A DNA stretch of 64,000 nucleotides from Gammaproteobacteria bacterium (GTDB lineage Bacteria; Pseudomonadota; Gammaproteobacteria; Burkholderiales; Rhodocyclaceae): positions 1-64,000 of the forward strand of contig JAHJVE010000006.1 of assembly GCA_018828385.1 (NCBI GenBank). Direction: 5' to 3'. The translations under genes and the position numbers were made by a program. Shown in pieces: positions 1 to 7,151 of the stretch (position 1 is its first letter; every line of letters begins with the position of its first letter). A model generated the notes under the pieces. That model was not told where the DNA came from, ran no database searches, and was given only the letters and a program-made list of their open reading frames with translations.

Positions 1-518
1 CTGAGGAAGCTGCCAACGTAGGGCGTGCCCGCTACCGCATCGCGCGTGAAGATCACCAACTGCGGCCCGATGATGGCGCCCGCGAGACCGCCCACCATGA
101 CCCAGGAAATGGCCTTGGCCTTAAGCGCGTCCTCGGCGGTGTCGGCGGCTGCGAAGCGGTAGCTCTGCACATACGCGCCGTAGAAGCCCGCCAGGAAGGT
201 GCCGGCGCAGAAGATCCAGAACGAGGCCAGCATGATGCCCAACGCGGCGATCAGGCCCGAGGCCACGCCGAAGCCGACCCCCACCACGTATCCGTTGCGG
301 CGGCCATGGCGCCGCATGATGAAGGCGGCAGGCAAGGTGCCGATGGCAAGACCCAGGCCGAACAGACTCACGGGCAAGGTGATCCAGGCCGAATTCTTGG
401 CAAGCTGCTGGCCGACCAGCCCACCCAGCGACATCACGATGGGCGCGCTGGCGCCGCCGAGCGCCTGCGCGGCGGTGAGAACGCCGATGTTTCGGCGCGT
501 GATGCTCTGGTCGGTCAT
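1..518 (-). CDS. MFS transporter, C-terminus cut by window edge
   Basis: The reverse strand encodes an open reading frame from an ATG at 518 that runs off the window with no stop. The visible 172 residues begin MTDQSITRRNIGVL and hold several hydrophobic helices plus the MFS loop signature between helices 2 and 3 (MRRHGRRNG). It is an inner-membrane secondary exporter; substrate unknown. It follows a MerR-type regulator gene on the same strand, and the 79-base gap holds a perfect palindrome at 564-577 resembling the ArsR/SmtB operators elsewhere in the island, so it may belong to the metal regulon. Confidence 0.8.
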   Translation of the reverse strand, partial: MTDQSITRRNIGVLTAAQALGGASAPIVMSLGGLVGQQLAKNSAWITLPVSLFGLGLAIGTLPAAFIMRRHGRRNGYVVGVGFGVASGLIAALGIMLASFWIFCAGTFLAGFYGAYVQSYRFAAADTAEDALKAKAISWVMVGGLAGAIIGPQLVIFTRDAVAGTPYVGSFL

Positions 519-563
519 GGGCGTCTTTCTTATTCGTTTGTCTGGCCGGAAATATTACACGCA

Positions 564-577
564 TGAATATATATTCA
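564..577. promoter_or_regulatory. Candidate ArsR/SmtB-type operator before the MFS gene
   Basis: TGAATATATATTCA is a perfect 14-base palindrome in an AT-rich gap within GC-rich DNA. It shares the TGAA-N6-TTCA core with sites at 10,617-10,630 and 12,257-12,270. Placement 46 bases upstream of the MFS start fits repression by an SmtB-type regulator. Binding is inferred from similarity only. Confidence 0.5.
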
Positions 578-597
578 GTTATATGGACATGCGATGC

Positions 598-984
598 TCA
601 CGAACCATCGCGAGCCGGTCCATCCTCGGAAGCCCCGGCGGAAGCAGCACCGTGCAGGGCCAATGCGAGCAGGTGCTCTTTCACCTGGATCAGTTGCTCC
701 ATGCGTTCCTCAACACAGGCGAGATGGCCTTGGACAGCCTGCCTTAGCAGCTCAGGTTCCAGGAACCCCTCATGTGCCCAACCCAGTAGGCGGCGCACGT
801 CATCCAGGCCGATTCCCGAGGCACGGTAGTTGCGAATCAGGTGAAGCCGTTCGACATGGGCCGGGCCATAGCGCCGATAGTTGTTGCGTGACCGCTCCGG
901 GGCTTGCAACAGGCCCTCCCGCTCGTAGAACCGAATGTTCTCCGGGGGGGTGCCCGTCAAGCGCGCAAGTTCACCGATCCTCAT
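598..984 (-). CDS. MerR-family transcriptional regulator without canonical metal cysteines
   Basis: The protein has 128 residues. Its N-terminal winged helix (MRIGELARLTGTPPENIRFY) and following helices match the CadR/PbrR branch of MerR regulators, which twist promoters with 19-20 bp spacers. The only cysteine is C90; the paired cysteines that bind Cd/Pb/Hg at the start of the dimerisation helix and near the C-terminus in CadR and PbrR are absent, and the tail is Ala/Gly/Asp-rich. A non-metal or altered effector is therefore likely. The start at 984 was chosen because it gives the standard MerR N-terminus; longer upstream reading has no family match. It lies 49 bases downstream of the RND outer-membrane factor gene, and a MerR-type promoter precedes that operon at 7107-7137, so it probably controls the pump. 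Confidence 0.8.
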   Translation of the reverse strand: MRIGELARLTGTPPENIRFYEREGLLQAPERSRNNYRRYGPAHVERLHLIRNYRASGIGLDDVRRLLGWAHEGFLEPELLRQAVQGHLACVEERMEQLIQVKEHLLALALHGAASAGASEDGPARDGS

Positions 985-1033
985 CCGGTTCTCCGTGCGC
1001 AACGATGGGGAACGCCGCCGTTGCGCATAGCCC

Positions 1034-2539
1034 TTATCCCGGCGACCGGGCGGATGGTTGCCCGGTGGCGCCCGATTGCACCGTGTGCTCAGTCCAGCCG
1101 CCACCCAGCGCCTTGTAGAGGTGGATGAGGTTGTTCAGCCGCGTCAGGCGCGTGCGCACCAGGGTCTGCTGCGCACCGTACTGTGTGCGTTGCGCATCGA
1201 GCAAGGTGAGGTTGTCGTCCACGCCTTCCTGGAAGCGTTGCTCGGCTAGTTGGTAGGCTTTCTGGCTAGCCGCTACCAGGAGCTGCTCCGAGCGGATCTG
1301 CTCATCAAGCGTGCGCTTGCCCGCCAAGCCGTCAGCCACCTCAGCAAAGGCCGCCTGGATAGACTTCTCGTAGTTGGCGATTTCGATCCTCTTTTGTACC
1401 TGTGCCACGTCCAGATTGGCTCGCAACGCGCCGCCGCGGAAGATGGGCAGCGTGATCTGCGGCAGGAAGCTCCAGGCCCGCGAGCCCGAATCGAACAGGC
1501 CGTCCAGCGAAGCGCTGGCCGTGCCCGCCGAGCCCGTGAGGCTAATCGTCGGGAAGAACGCGGCCCGCGCCGCGCCGATGTTGGCGTTGGCGCCGATCAG
1601 CATCTGCTCGGCGGCGCGGATGTCCGGCCGACGCGCGAGCAGTTCGGACGGCAGGCCGCTCGGCAGGTCGGTCGGCACGATGTCGTCCGGCAGCGCCACG
1701 GCCTCGTCAAGCTGCCGGGACAGCTCCGGCGTCAGCGGCTGGCCCAGCAGCAGCACCAGCGCGTTGCGGTCCTTGGCCGCCTGCCGCGTGTAGGCGGCGC
1801 GGTTGGCCTCGGCGGTGCGCAGCGCGATCTCCGCGCGGCGCAGGTCGAGCTGCGTGGAATTTCCCGCTTCCACCAGTTGGGTGGTCAGGTCATAGGAGCG
1901 CTTCTGTGTGGCGAGGGTGTCGCTCGTCAGGCGCAGCAGTTCCTGGTCGGCGCGCAGCGTGAGGTAGGCGCTGGCCACCTCGGACACCAGGCTCATCTGC
2001 GTGGCGATGCGGGTCTCGTCGAGGGCCAGGTAGGACGCCAGCGCCCGGTCGTTGAGGCTGCGGATGCGGCCCCACAGGTCCAGCTCCCAGGCGGCCGTCA
2101 CCCCGGCCACGTCGTAGCGCCGGAGCACGTCGCTTTGCCCCGTGGTACTGAGGTCGGCCGGTACGCGCTCTGACGCGCCGCGGGCGGAAACGCCCAGGTT
2201 CGGCAGCATCTCGGCACGCTGGATACGGTACAGCGCCTGAGCCGCCTCCACGTTGAGCGCGGCTTTGTGCATGTCGCGGTTGTTCTCCAGCGAAATGCCA
2301 ATCAACTGCTGCAGCAGCGGGTCGCGGAAGAAGTCCCGCCAACCGATCTCGGCCGTGATAGCGTCGTCGGGCGTCGCGGCCGCCAGTTCCACATAGGCCG
2401 CGCCCGAGGGATAGGCCGTGTCGATCGGCGCTGCGGGCCGGTCATACTTCGGTGCCATGGAGCAGCCAGCCAGCGCCGCCGCGAGGGCGAGCGGCGCCAG
2501 CGTCCTGGCGGGTCGTGTGAATGCGAAAGATGTTTTCAT
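1034..2539 (-). CDS. Outer-membrane factor of RND efflux system (NodT/OprM family lipoprotein)
   Basis: The protein has 501 residues. The lipoprotein signal ends at the lipobox LAGC (about residues 22-25), followed by two outer-membrane efflux repeats rich in heptad-like helices (for example ISLENNRDMHKAALN and GVTAAWELDLWGR), the hallmarks of OprM/OprN-type channels. It would form the trimeric outer-membrane duct for the pump encoded just upstream; only 20 bases separate the two genes. The start at 2539 gives the signal peptide. Gene order adaptor-pump-channel is that of MexEF-OprN and CeoAB-OpcM. Confidence 0.9.
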   Translation of the reverse strand: MKTSFAFTRPARTLAPLALAAALAGCSMAPKYDRPAAPIDTAYPSGAAYVELAAATPDDAITAEIGWRDFFRDPLLQQLIGISLENNRDMHKAALNVEAAQALYRIQRAEMLPNLGVSARGASERVPADLSTTGQSDVLRRYDVAGVTAAWELDLWGRIRSLNDRALASYLALDETRIATQMSLVSEVASAYLTLRADQELLRLTSDTLATQKRSYDLTTQLVEAGNSTQLDLRRAEIALRTAEANRAAYTRQAAKDRNALVLLLGQPLTPELSRQLDEAVALPDDIVPTDLPSGLPSELLARRPDIRAAEQMLIGANANIGAARAAFFPTISLTGSAGTASASLDGLFDSGSRAWSFLPQITLPIFRGGALRANLDVAQVQKRIEIANYEKSIQAAFAEVADGLAGKRTLDEQIRSEQLLVAASQKAYQLAEQRFQEGVDDNLTLLDAQRTQYGAQQTLVRTRLTRLNNLIHLYKALGGGWTEHTVQSGATGQPSARSPG

Positions 2540-2559
2540 GTCGTATGTCCTCCTGGCCG

Positions 2560-5500
2560 TCATGCGTGCTGGTCGGTCATGCCGCCACGGGCATGGCGCG
2601 CTTCGCGGCGCAGCGCCAGCTTGCGCACCACAACGTAGAACACCGGCGTCAGCACCAGGCCGAATACCGTCACGCCCAGCATGCCGGCGAACACCGCGAT
2701 GCCCATGGCGTGGCGCATCTCGGCGCCCGCACCGCTGGCCAGCACCAGCGGCACCACGCCAGCGATGAAGGCGAACGACGTCATCAAGATCGGGCGCAGC
2801 CGCAAGCGCGCGGCTTCGAGCACGGCTGCCAGCGGATCGGCCCCTTCGCTTTCCTTCGCGCGGGCGAACTCCACGATCAGGATCGCGTTCTTGGCAGCCA
2901 GGCCGACCAGCACCACGAAACCGATCTGCGTGAAGATGTTGTTGTCGCCCCCAGAGAGCCAGACGCCGGCGATCGCCGAGAGCAGCGCCATGGGTGCAAT
3001 CAGCAGCACAGCGAACGGCAGCGACCAACTGTTGTACTGGGCCGCCAGGAACAGGAAGGCGAGCAGCACCGCCAGCGCGAAGATGTAGATCGCCGTGTTG
3101 CCAACCCGTTTTTCCTGGAAAGTCAGGTCCGTCCATTCGTAGGTCATACCGTCCGGCAGCGATTCGCTCACGATCTTCTCAATCGCGGCGGTGGCCTGGC
3201 CGGACGAGTAGCCCGGCGCTGGCCCGCCGCTGATGTCGGCCGAGGGAAAGCCGTTGTAATGCATCACCCGGTCGGGGCCGGAACTGCGCTCGATGGTCGC
3301 GATCGCGCTCAGCGGGATCATGTCGCCCGCTGCATTGCGCACCTTGAGCATGCCTATGTCCTCAGCCTGCATGCGGAACTGCGCATCGGCCTGGGCCATG
3401 ACCCGGTAGGTGCGACCGAAGCGGTTGAAGTCGTTGACGTAGAGCGAGCCAAGGTTGACCTGCAGGGTGTCGAACACCTCGGTCAGCGATACGCCCTGCG
3501 ACTTGGCCTTCACCCGGTCGATGTCCACTTGCAACTGCGGCGCATTGGTCTGGAAGCTGGCGAGCATGTTCGCCAGCTCGGGCGCCTGCATGGCCTTGCC
3601 CATGATCTGGCCCTGTGCCTGCGCAAGCGCCTCGGGACCCAGGCCCGCCCGGTCCTCGATCTGCAGCTTGAAGCCGCCCATCGAACCCAGGCCCGGCACC
3701 GGCGGCGGCGGGAAGATGCCAACGAAGCCGTCCGGGATCTGGCTGAACTTGCCCATGAGCTTGCCCTGGATGGCGAAGGCCGACAGCGACGGGTCCTTGC
3801 GCTCATCGAAGGGCTTGAGCATGGCGAACATCAGCGCGGTGTTCGGCTGGTTCACCGGTCCATTGACCGACAGGCCCGGGAAGGCCACCACGCTCTCGAC
3901 GCCCGGCTCAGCCAGTGCGATCTTGGTCATCTCCTTGACGACCGCCTCGGTGCGATCCAGCGAGGCGCCGGTCGGAAGCTGGGCGATGCCCACGAGGTAG
4001 TACTTGTCCTGGGCCGGCACGAAGCCCGCAGGCACCTTGTGGAAGCCCAGCCAGGTCAGGCCCAGGAAGCCGACGTAGAGCAGCAGCACGATGGCGCTGC
4101 CGCGCACCGCGCGGCGCACGCCCCCGACGTAGGAATTCGAGGCGCGATCGAAGAAGCGGTTGAAGCGGCGGAAGAAGCCGCCGAACACGCCGTCGATGAT
4201 GCGCGTGAGACGATCGGGCTTGGCCGCGCCGTGGTGCGGCTTGAGCAGGATGGCGGCCAGCGCTGGCGACAGCGTAAGCGAGTTGATCGCCGACAGGATG
4301 GTCGAGAACGCGATGGTCAGCGCGAACTGGCGATAGAACTCGCCCTGCAGCCCCGACAGGAACGCCGAGGGGATGAAGACCGCTGCCAGCACCGAGGTGA
4401 TGGCCAGGATCGGGCCAGTCACTTCATCCATCGCCTTGCGCGCCGCATCCTTGGGCGATTCGCCCAGCGCCATGTGGCGCTCCACGTTCTCCACCACCAC
4501 GATGGCGTCATCCACCACGATGCCGATGGAGAGCACGAGGCCAAACAGCGACAGCGTGTTCAGCGAGAAGCCGAACATGTGCATCACCGCGAACGTGCCG
4601 ACCAGCGAGACCGGCACGGCGATCAGTGGAATGATCGACGCGCGCCAAGATTGCAGGAACAGCACCACCACGATCACCACCAGGAGGATGGCCTCCAGCA
4701 GCGTGACGGCGACGGACTGGAGCGAGGCGCGCACGAAGACTGTGGGGTCGTAGGCGATCTTGTACTCGATGCCTTCGGGGAACTTGGCCTGCAGCCGCTC
4801 CATCGTCGCGCGCACCGCGCTGGACGTGTCCAGGGCATTGGAGCCGGGCGTCATCAGGATTTGCAGGCCGACCGCGTTCTCGCCGTCGAGCTGGCCGCGC
4901 ATGGTGTAGTTGTCCGAGCCCAGTTCCAGGCGTGCGACGTCGCGCAGGCGGGTCACCTGGCCGTTGGCGCCGGCCTTGATCACGATGTCGCCGAACTGCT
5001 CTTCGGTGGTCAGGCGCCCCAGCGCATTGACGCTGACCTGGAAGGCGGCCGACGCATTCGGCTGCTGGCCGATCGAGCCGGCTGCGACCTGCACGTTCTG
5101 CTCGCGGATGGCGGCGACCACATCGCTGGCGGTCATGCCCCGCGATGCGACCTTCTCGGGGTCGAGCCAGACGCGCATTGCGTACTCGCCTTCACCGCCG
5201 ATGATCACGTTGGCGATGCCCGGCAGGCGCGCCAGTTCGTCGCGCACGTTGAGCATCGCGTAGTTGGACACGTACAGCGGGTCGTAGCGGTCCCCCGGCG
5301 AGAGCATATGCACCACCATGAGAATATCGGGCGCGGTCTTGTCGGTGACCACGCCGATGCGCTGGACCTCGGGCGGCAACCGGGGCAGCGCGCGTGAGAC
5401 GCGGTTCTGCACCTGGATCTGCGCGACGTCGGGGTCGATGTGCTGCTCGAACGAGATGGTCAGCACCATCCGCCCGTCCGTGGACATCTGGGACTGCATG

Positions 5501-5736
5501 TACATCATGCCTTCCACGCCGTTGACCGCCTGCTCCAGCGGCGATGCCACGGTGTCGGCGATCACCTGCGGGTTGGCGCCGGGATAGCTGGCGGTGACCT
5601 GCACCGTCGGCGGCGTGACCTGGGGGTACTCGCTCAGGGGGAGCTGGAAATAGCTGATCGCGCCCGCGATCAGCATCAGCACCGACAGGACGATGGCGAA
5701 GATCGGCCGGTTGATGAAGAAGCGGGGGAAATTCAT
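2560..5736 (-). CDS. RND drug efflux pump, HAE1 family, MexF/CeoB-like
   Basis: The 1058-residue inner-membrane proton/drug antiporter starts MNFPRFFINRPIFAIVLSVL. The proton-relay pair of aspartates in transmembrane helix 4 is present in GIVVDDAIVVVENVERH at about residue 410, the HAE1 (organic-compound) signature rather than a heavy-metal HME one. N-terminal sequence and segments such as FLQSWRASIIPLIAVPVS and FGFSLNTLSLFGLVLSIG closely follow MexF and CeoB, pumps known for chloramphenicol, trimethoprim and fluoroquinolone export. Substrate range here is inferred from family. The start ATG overlaps the adaptor stop by four bases (ATGA), indicating translational coupling. Confidence 0.93.
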   Translation of the reverse strand: MNFPRFFINRPIFAIVLSVLMLIAGAISYFQLPLSEYPQVTPPTVQVTASYPGANPQVIADTVASPLEQAVNGVEGMMYMQSQMSTDGRMVLTISFEQHIDPDVAQIQVQNRVSRALPRLPPEVQRIGVVTDKTAPDILMVVHMLSPGDRYDPLYVSNYAMLNVRDELARLPGIANVIIGGEGEYAMRVWLDPEKVASRGMTASDVVAAIREQNVQVAAGSIGQQPNASAAFQVSVNALGRLTTEEQFGDIVIKAGANGQVTRLRDVARLELGSDNYTMRGQLDGENAVGLQILMTPGSNALDTSSAVRATMERLQAKFPEGIEYKIAYDPTVFVRASLQSVAVTLLEAILLVVIVVVLFLQSWRASIIPLIAVPVSLVGTFAVMHMFGFSLNTLSLFGLVLSIGIVVDDAIVVVENVERHMALGESPKDAARKAMDEVTGPILAITSVLAAVFIPSAFLSGLQGEFYRQFALTIAFSTILSAINSLTLSPALAAILLKPHHGAAKPDRLTRIIDGVFGGFFRRFNRFFDRASNSYVGGVRRAVRGSAIVLLLYVGFLGLTWLGFHKVPAGFVPAQDKYYLVGIAQLPTGASLDRTEAVVKEMTKIALAEPGVESVVAFPGLSVNGPVNQPNTALMFAMLKPFDERKDPSLSAFAIQGKLMGKFSQIPDGFVGIFPPPPVPGLGSMGGFKLQIEDRAGLGPEALAQAQGQIMGKAMQAPELANMLASFQTNAPQLQVDIDRVKAKSQGVSLTEVFDTLQVNLGSLYVNDFNRFGRTYRVMAQADAQFRMQAEDIGMLKVRNAAGDMIPLSAIATIERSSGPDRVMHYNGFPSADISGGPAPGYSSGQATAAIEKIVSESLPDGMTYEWTDLTFQEKRVGNTAIYIFALAVLLAFLFLAAQYNSWSLPFAVLLIAPMALLSAIAGVWLSGGDNNIFTQIGFVVLVGLAAKNAILIVEFARAKESEGADPLAAVLEAARLRLRPILMTSFAFIAGVVPLVLASGAGAEMRHAMGIAVFAGMLGVTVFGLVLTPVFYVVVRKLALRREARHARGGMTDQHA

Positions 5737-7040
5737 TTGCGGGCCTCCGCCGAGCCGGCCGCGCCGTCAGCCTTGGCGGGGTCCGCGCCACCGGCCTTGG
5801 CAGGCGCCGCAGCGGGAGCCGGAGCGTTTGCCGCAGCCTTGGTCGCGCCGGTCGCGCCGGCGGCCGGTGCCGCGGGCGCCTGCATGGGCACCATGCGCGG
5901 CGTGACCGCCATGCCGGGGCGCACGAGGCCCTTGATGATGATCTTCTCACCGGCCTGCAGGCCGCCGTTGATGACGCGCAGCCCGTCCACCACCGGCCCC
6001 AGTTCGATGGGCCGGTACTGGGCCTGGTTGTTCTCGCCCACGACCAGCACGTAGTTGCGCCCTTGGTCGGTGCCCACGGCCTGATCGTCGATCAGGACGG
6101 CCTCGCGCGCCGCGCCGGTGGACAGCTTGGCCCGGGCGAACATGCCGGGTGCCATGCGCCCATCCGGGTTGGGCACAACGGCGCGCGCGCGGATCGTGCC
6201 GGTGCTTCGGTCAATGGTGTTGCCCACGAAGTCGAGCGCGCCCCTGTGCGGGAAACCCTTGTCCGTGGTCAGCCCGACCTGCACGGGCAGCGAAGCCTTG
6301 CTACCGGCGCCCGCAGCGGGCCGCGAGCGGCTGACGACGTTGAGATAGGTGGCCTCATCAATGTCGAAGTACACGTGCAACGGGTCGATGGATACGATCG
6401 TGGTCAGCAGCGTGGCCGCGCCGGCGCCGCCACCGCTGACCAAGTTGCCCTCGGTCACGAGCACGCGGTCGACGCGCCCGGCGATGGGCGCAGTGACGCG
6501 GGCGTAGGACAGGTCCAGCTGAGCCGCAGCAACGGCGGCCTTAGCCGCCTGCACCTGAGCCTGGCGCGCGTTGCGTGCGGAGGCGGCATCGTCATAGGTC
6601 TTGCGCGCGACGGCGCCGGTCGCCACCAGGCGCTCGGCGCGGTCAAAGTCGGCCTGGGCCTGGCTGGCCAGCACCTCGGCCTGACGCAGTTGCGCCACGG
6701 CCGTGTCGAGCGCAACCTGGAACGGCCTCGGGTCGATCTGGAACAGCAGTTGGCCCTTGCGCACGAGGCTACCTTCGGGAACGCTCACCGCATCGACGGC
6801 GCCGCCGACCCGCGAGCGCAGCTCGACGGTCTTGGGCGCGGCCAGGAAGCCGGTGTACTCGGCCGATGGCGCGACCGTGCGGGTAATGACCTCGGCCACG
6901 GGCACCTGCGGCGCCATCGGCGCGCCCGCCGGGGGCGCCGCGGCCTTGCCCTCGTCCTTGGCGTCGCGGGCAGCGATCGCTATCCCCCCGACGGCTGCGA
7001 TGACGCCTGCCACCACAATGATTCTGATTTTTTTACGCAT
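5733..7040 (-). CDS. RND efflux periplasmic adaptor (MexE-like membrane fusion protein)
   Basis: The protein has 435 residues with an N-terminal membrane anchor or signal (residues about 5-24), a lipoyl/barrel-sandwich half motif (ELRSRVGGAVDAVSVPEGS), an alpha-hairpin rich in Ala/Gln, the second lipoyl half (ARVTAPIAGRVDRVLVTEGN) and a beta-barrel domain. The C-terminal 50 residues are an unusual low-complexity Ala/Pro/Gly tail. It bridges the pump and outer-membrane channel. First gene of the leftward operon; a weak AGGG ribosome site precedes the ATG at 7040, and a MerR-style promoter lies about 70-100 bases upstream. Confidence 0.92.
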   Translation of the reverse strand: MRKKIRIIVVAGVIAAVGGIAIAARDAKDEGKAAAPPAGAPMAPQVPVAEVITRTVAPSAEYTGFLAAPKTVELRSRVGGAVDAVSVPEGSLVRKGQLLFQIDPRPFQVALDTAVAQLRQAEVLASQAQADFDRAERLVATGAVARKTYDDAASARNARQAQVQAAKAAVAAAQLDLSYARVTAPIAGRVDRVLVTEGNLVSGGGAGAATLLTTIVSIDPLHVYFDIDEATYLNVVSRSRPAAGAGSKASLPVQVGLTTDKGFPHRGALDFVGNTIDRSTGTIRARAVVPNPDGRMAPGMFARAKLSTGAAREAVLIDDQAVGTDQGRNYVLVVGENNQAQYRPIELGPVVDGLRVINGGLQAGEKIIIKGLVRPGMAVTPRMVPMQAPAAPAAGATGATKAAANAPAPAAAPAKAGGADPAKADGAAGSAEARK

Positions 7041-7106
7041 GGAAGTGACCCTTTCTTGGATGCAGGACTCCGGCCCTTCCGAAGCGCTCTGCAGACATTT
7101 GTGTGG

Positions 7107-7137
7107 AGGCTAGGCGTTACAACGACGGCAAGGTCAA
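7107..7137 (-). promoter_or_regulatory. MerR-type promoter (19-bp spacer) for the RND efflux operon
   Basis: Reading the reverse strand, -35 TTGACC (7132-7137) and -10 TAGCCT (7107-7112) are 19 bases apart, too long for constitutive sigma-70 use but standard for promoters activated by MerR-family twisting. It shares TTGACCTT, GTAA and CCTA in register with the copA promoter at 23,009-23,039. The dyad in the spacer is poor. The likely activator is the MerR protein encoded at 598-984. Confidence 0.6.
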
Positions 7138-7151
7138 GCCCTCTTGTTGCC

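Noticed and set aside
2521..5397. Very long open frame (958 codons) on the forward strand opposite the RND pump gene
   Set aside because: It is antisense to a clear MexF-like gene, and its His/Gln/Arg-rich product has no domain sense. High GC makes such mirror frames common.
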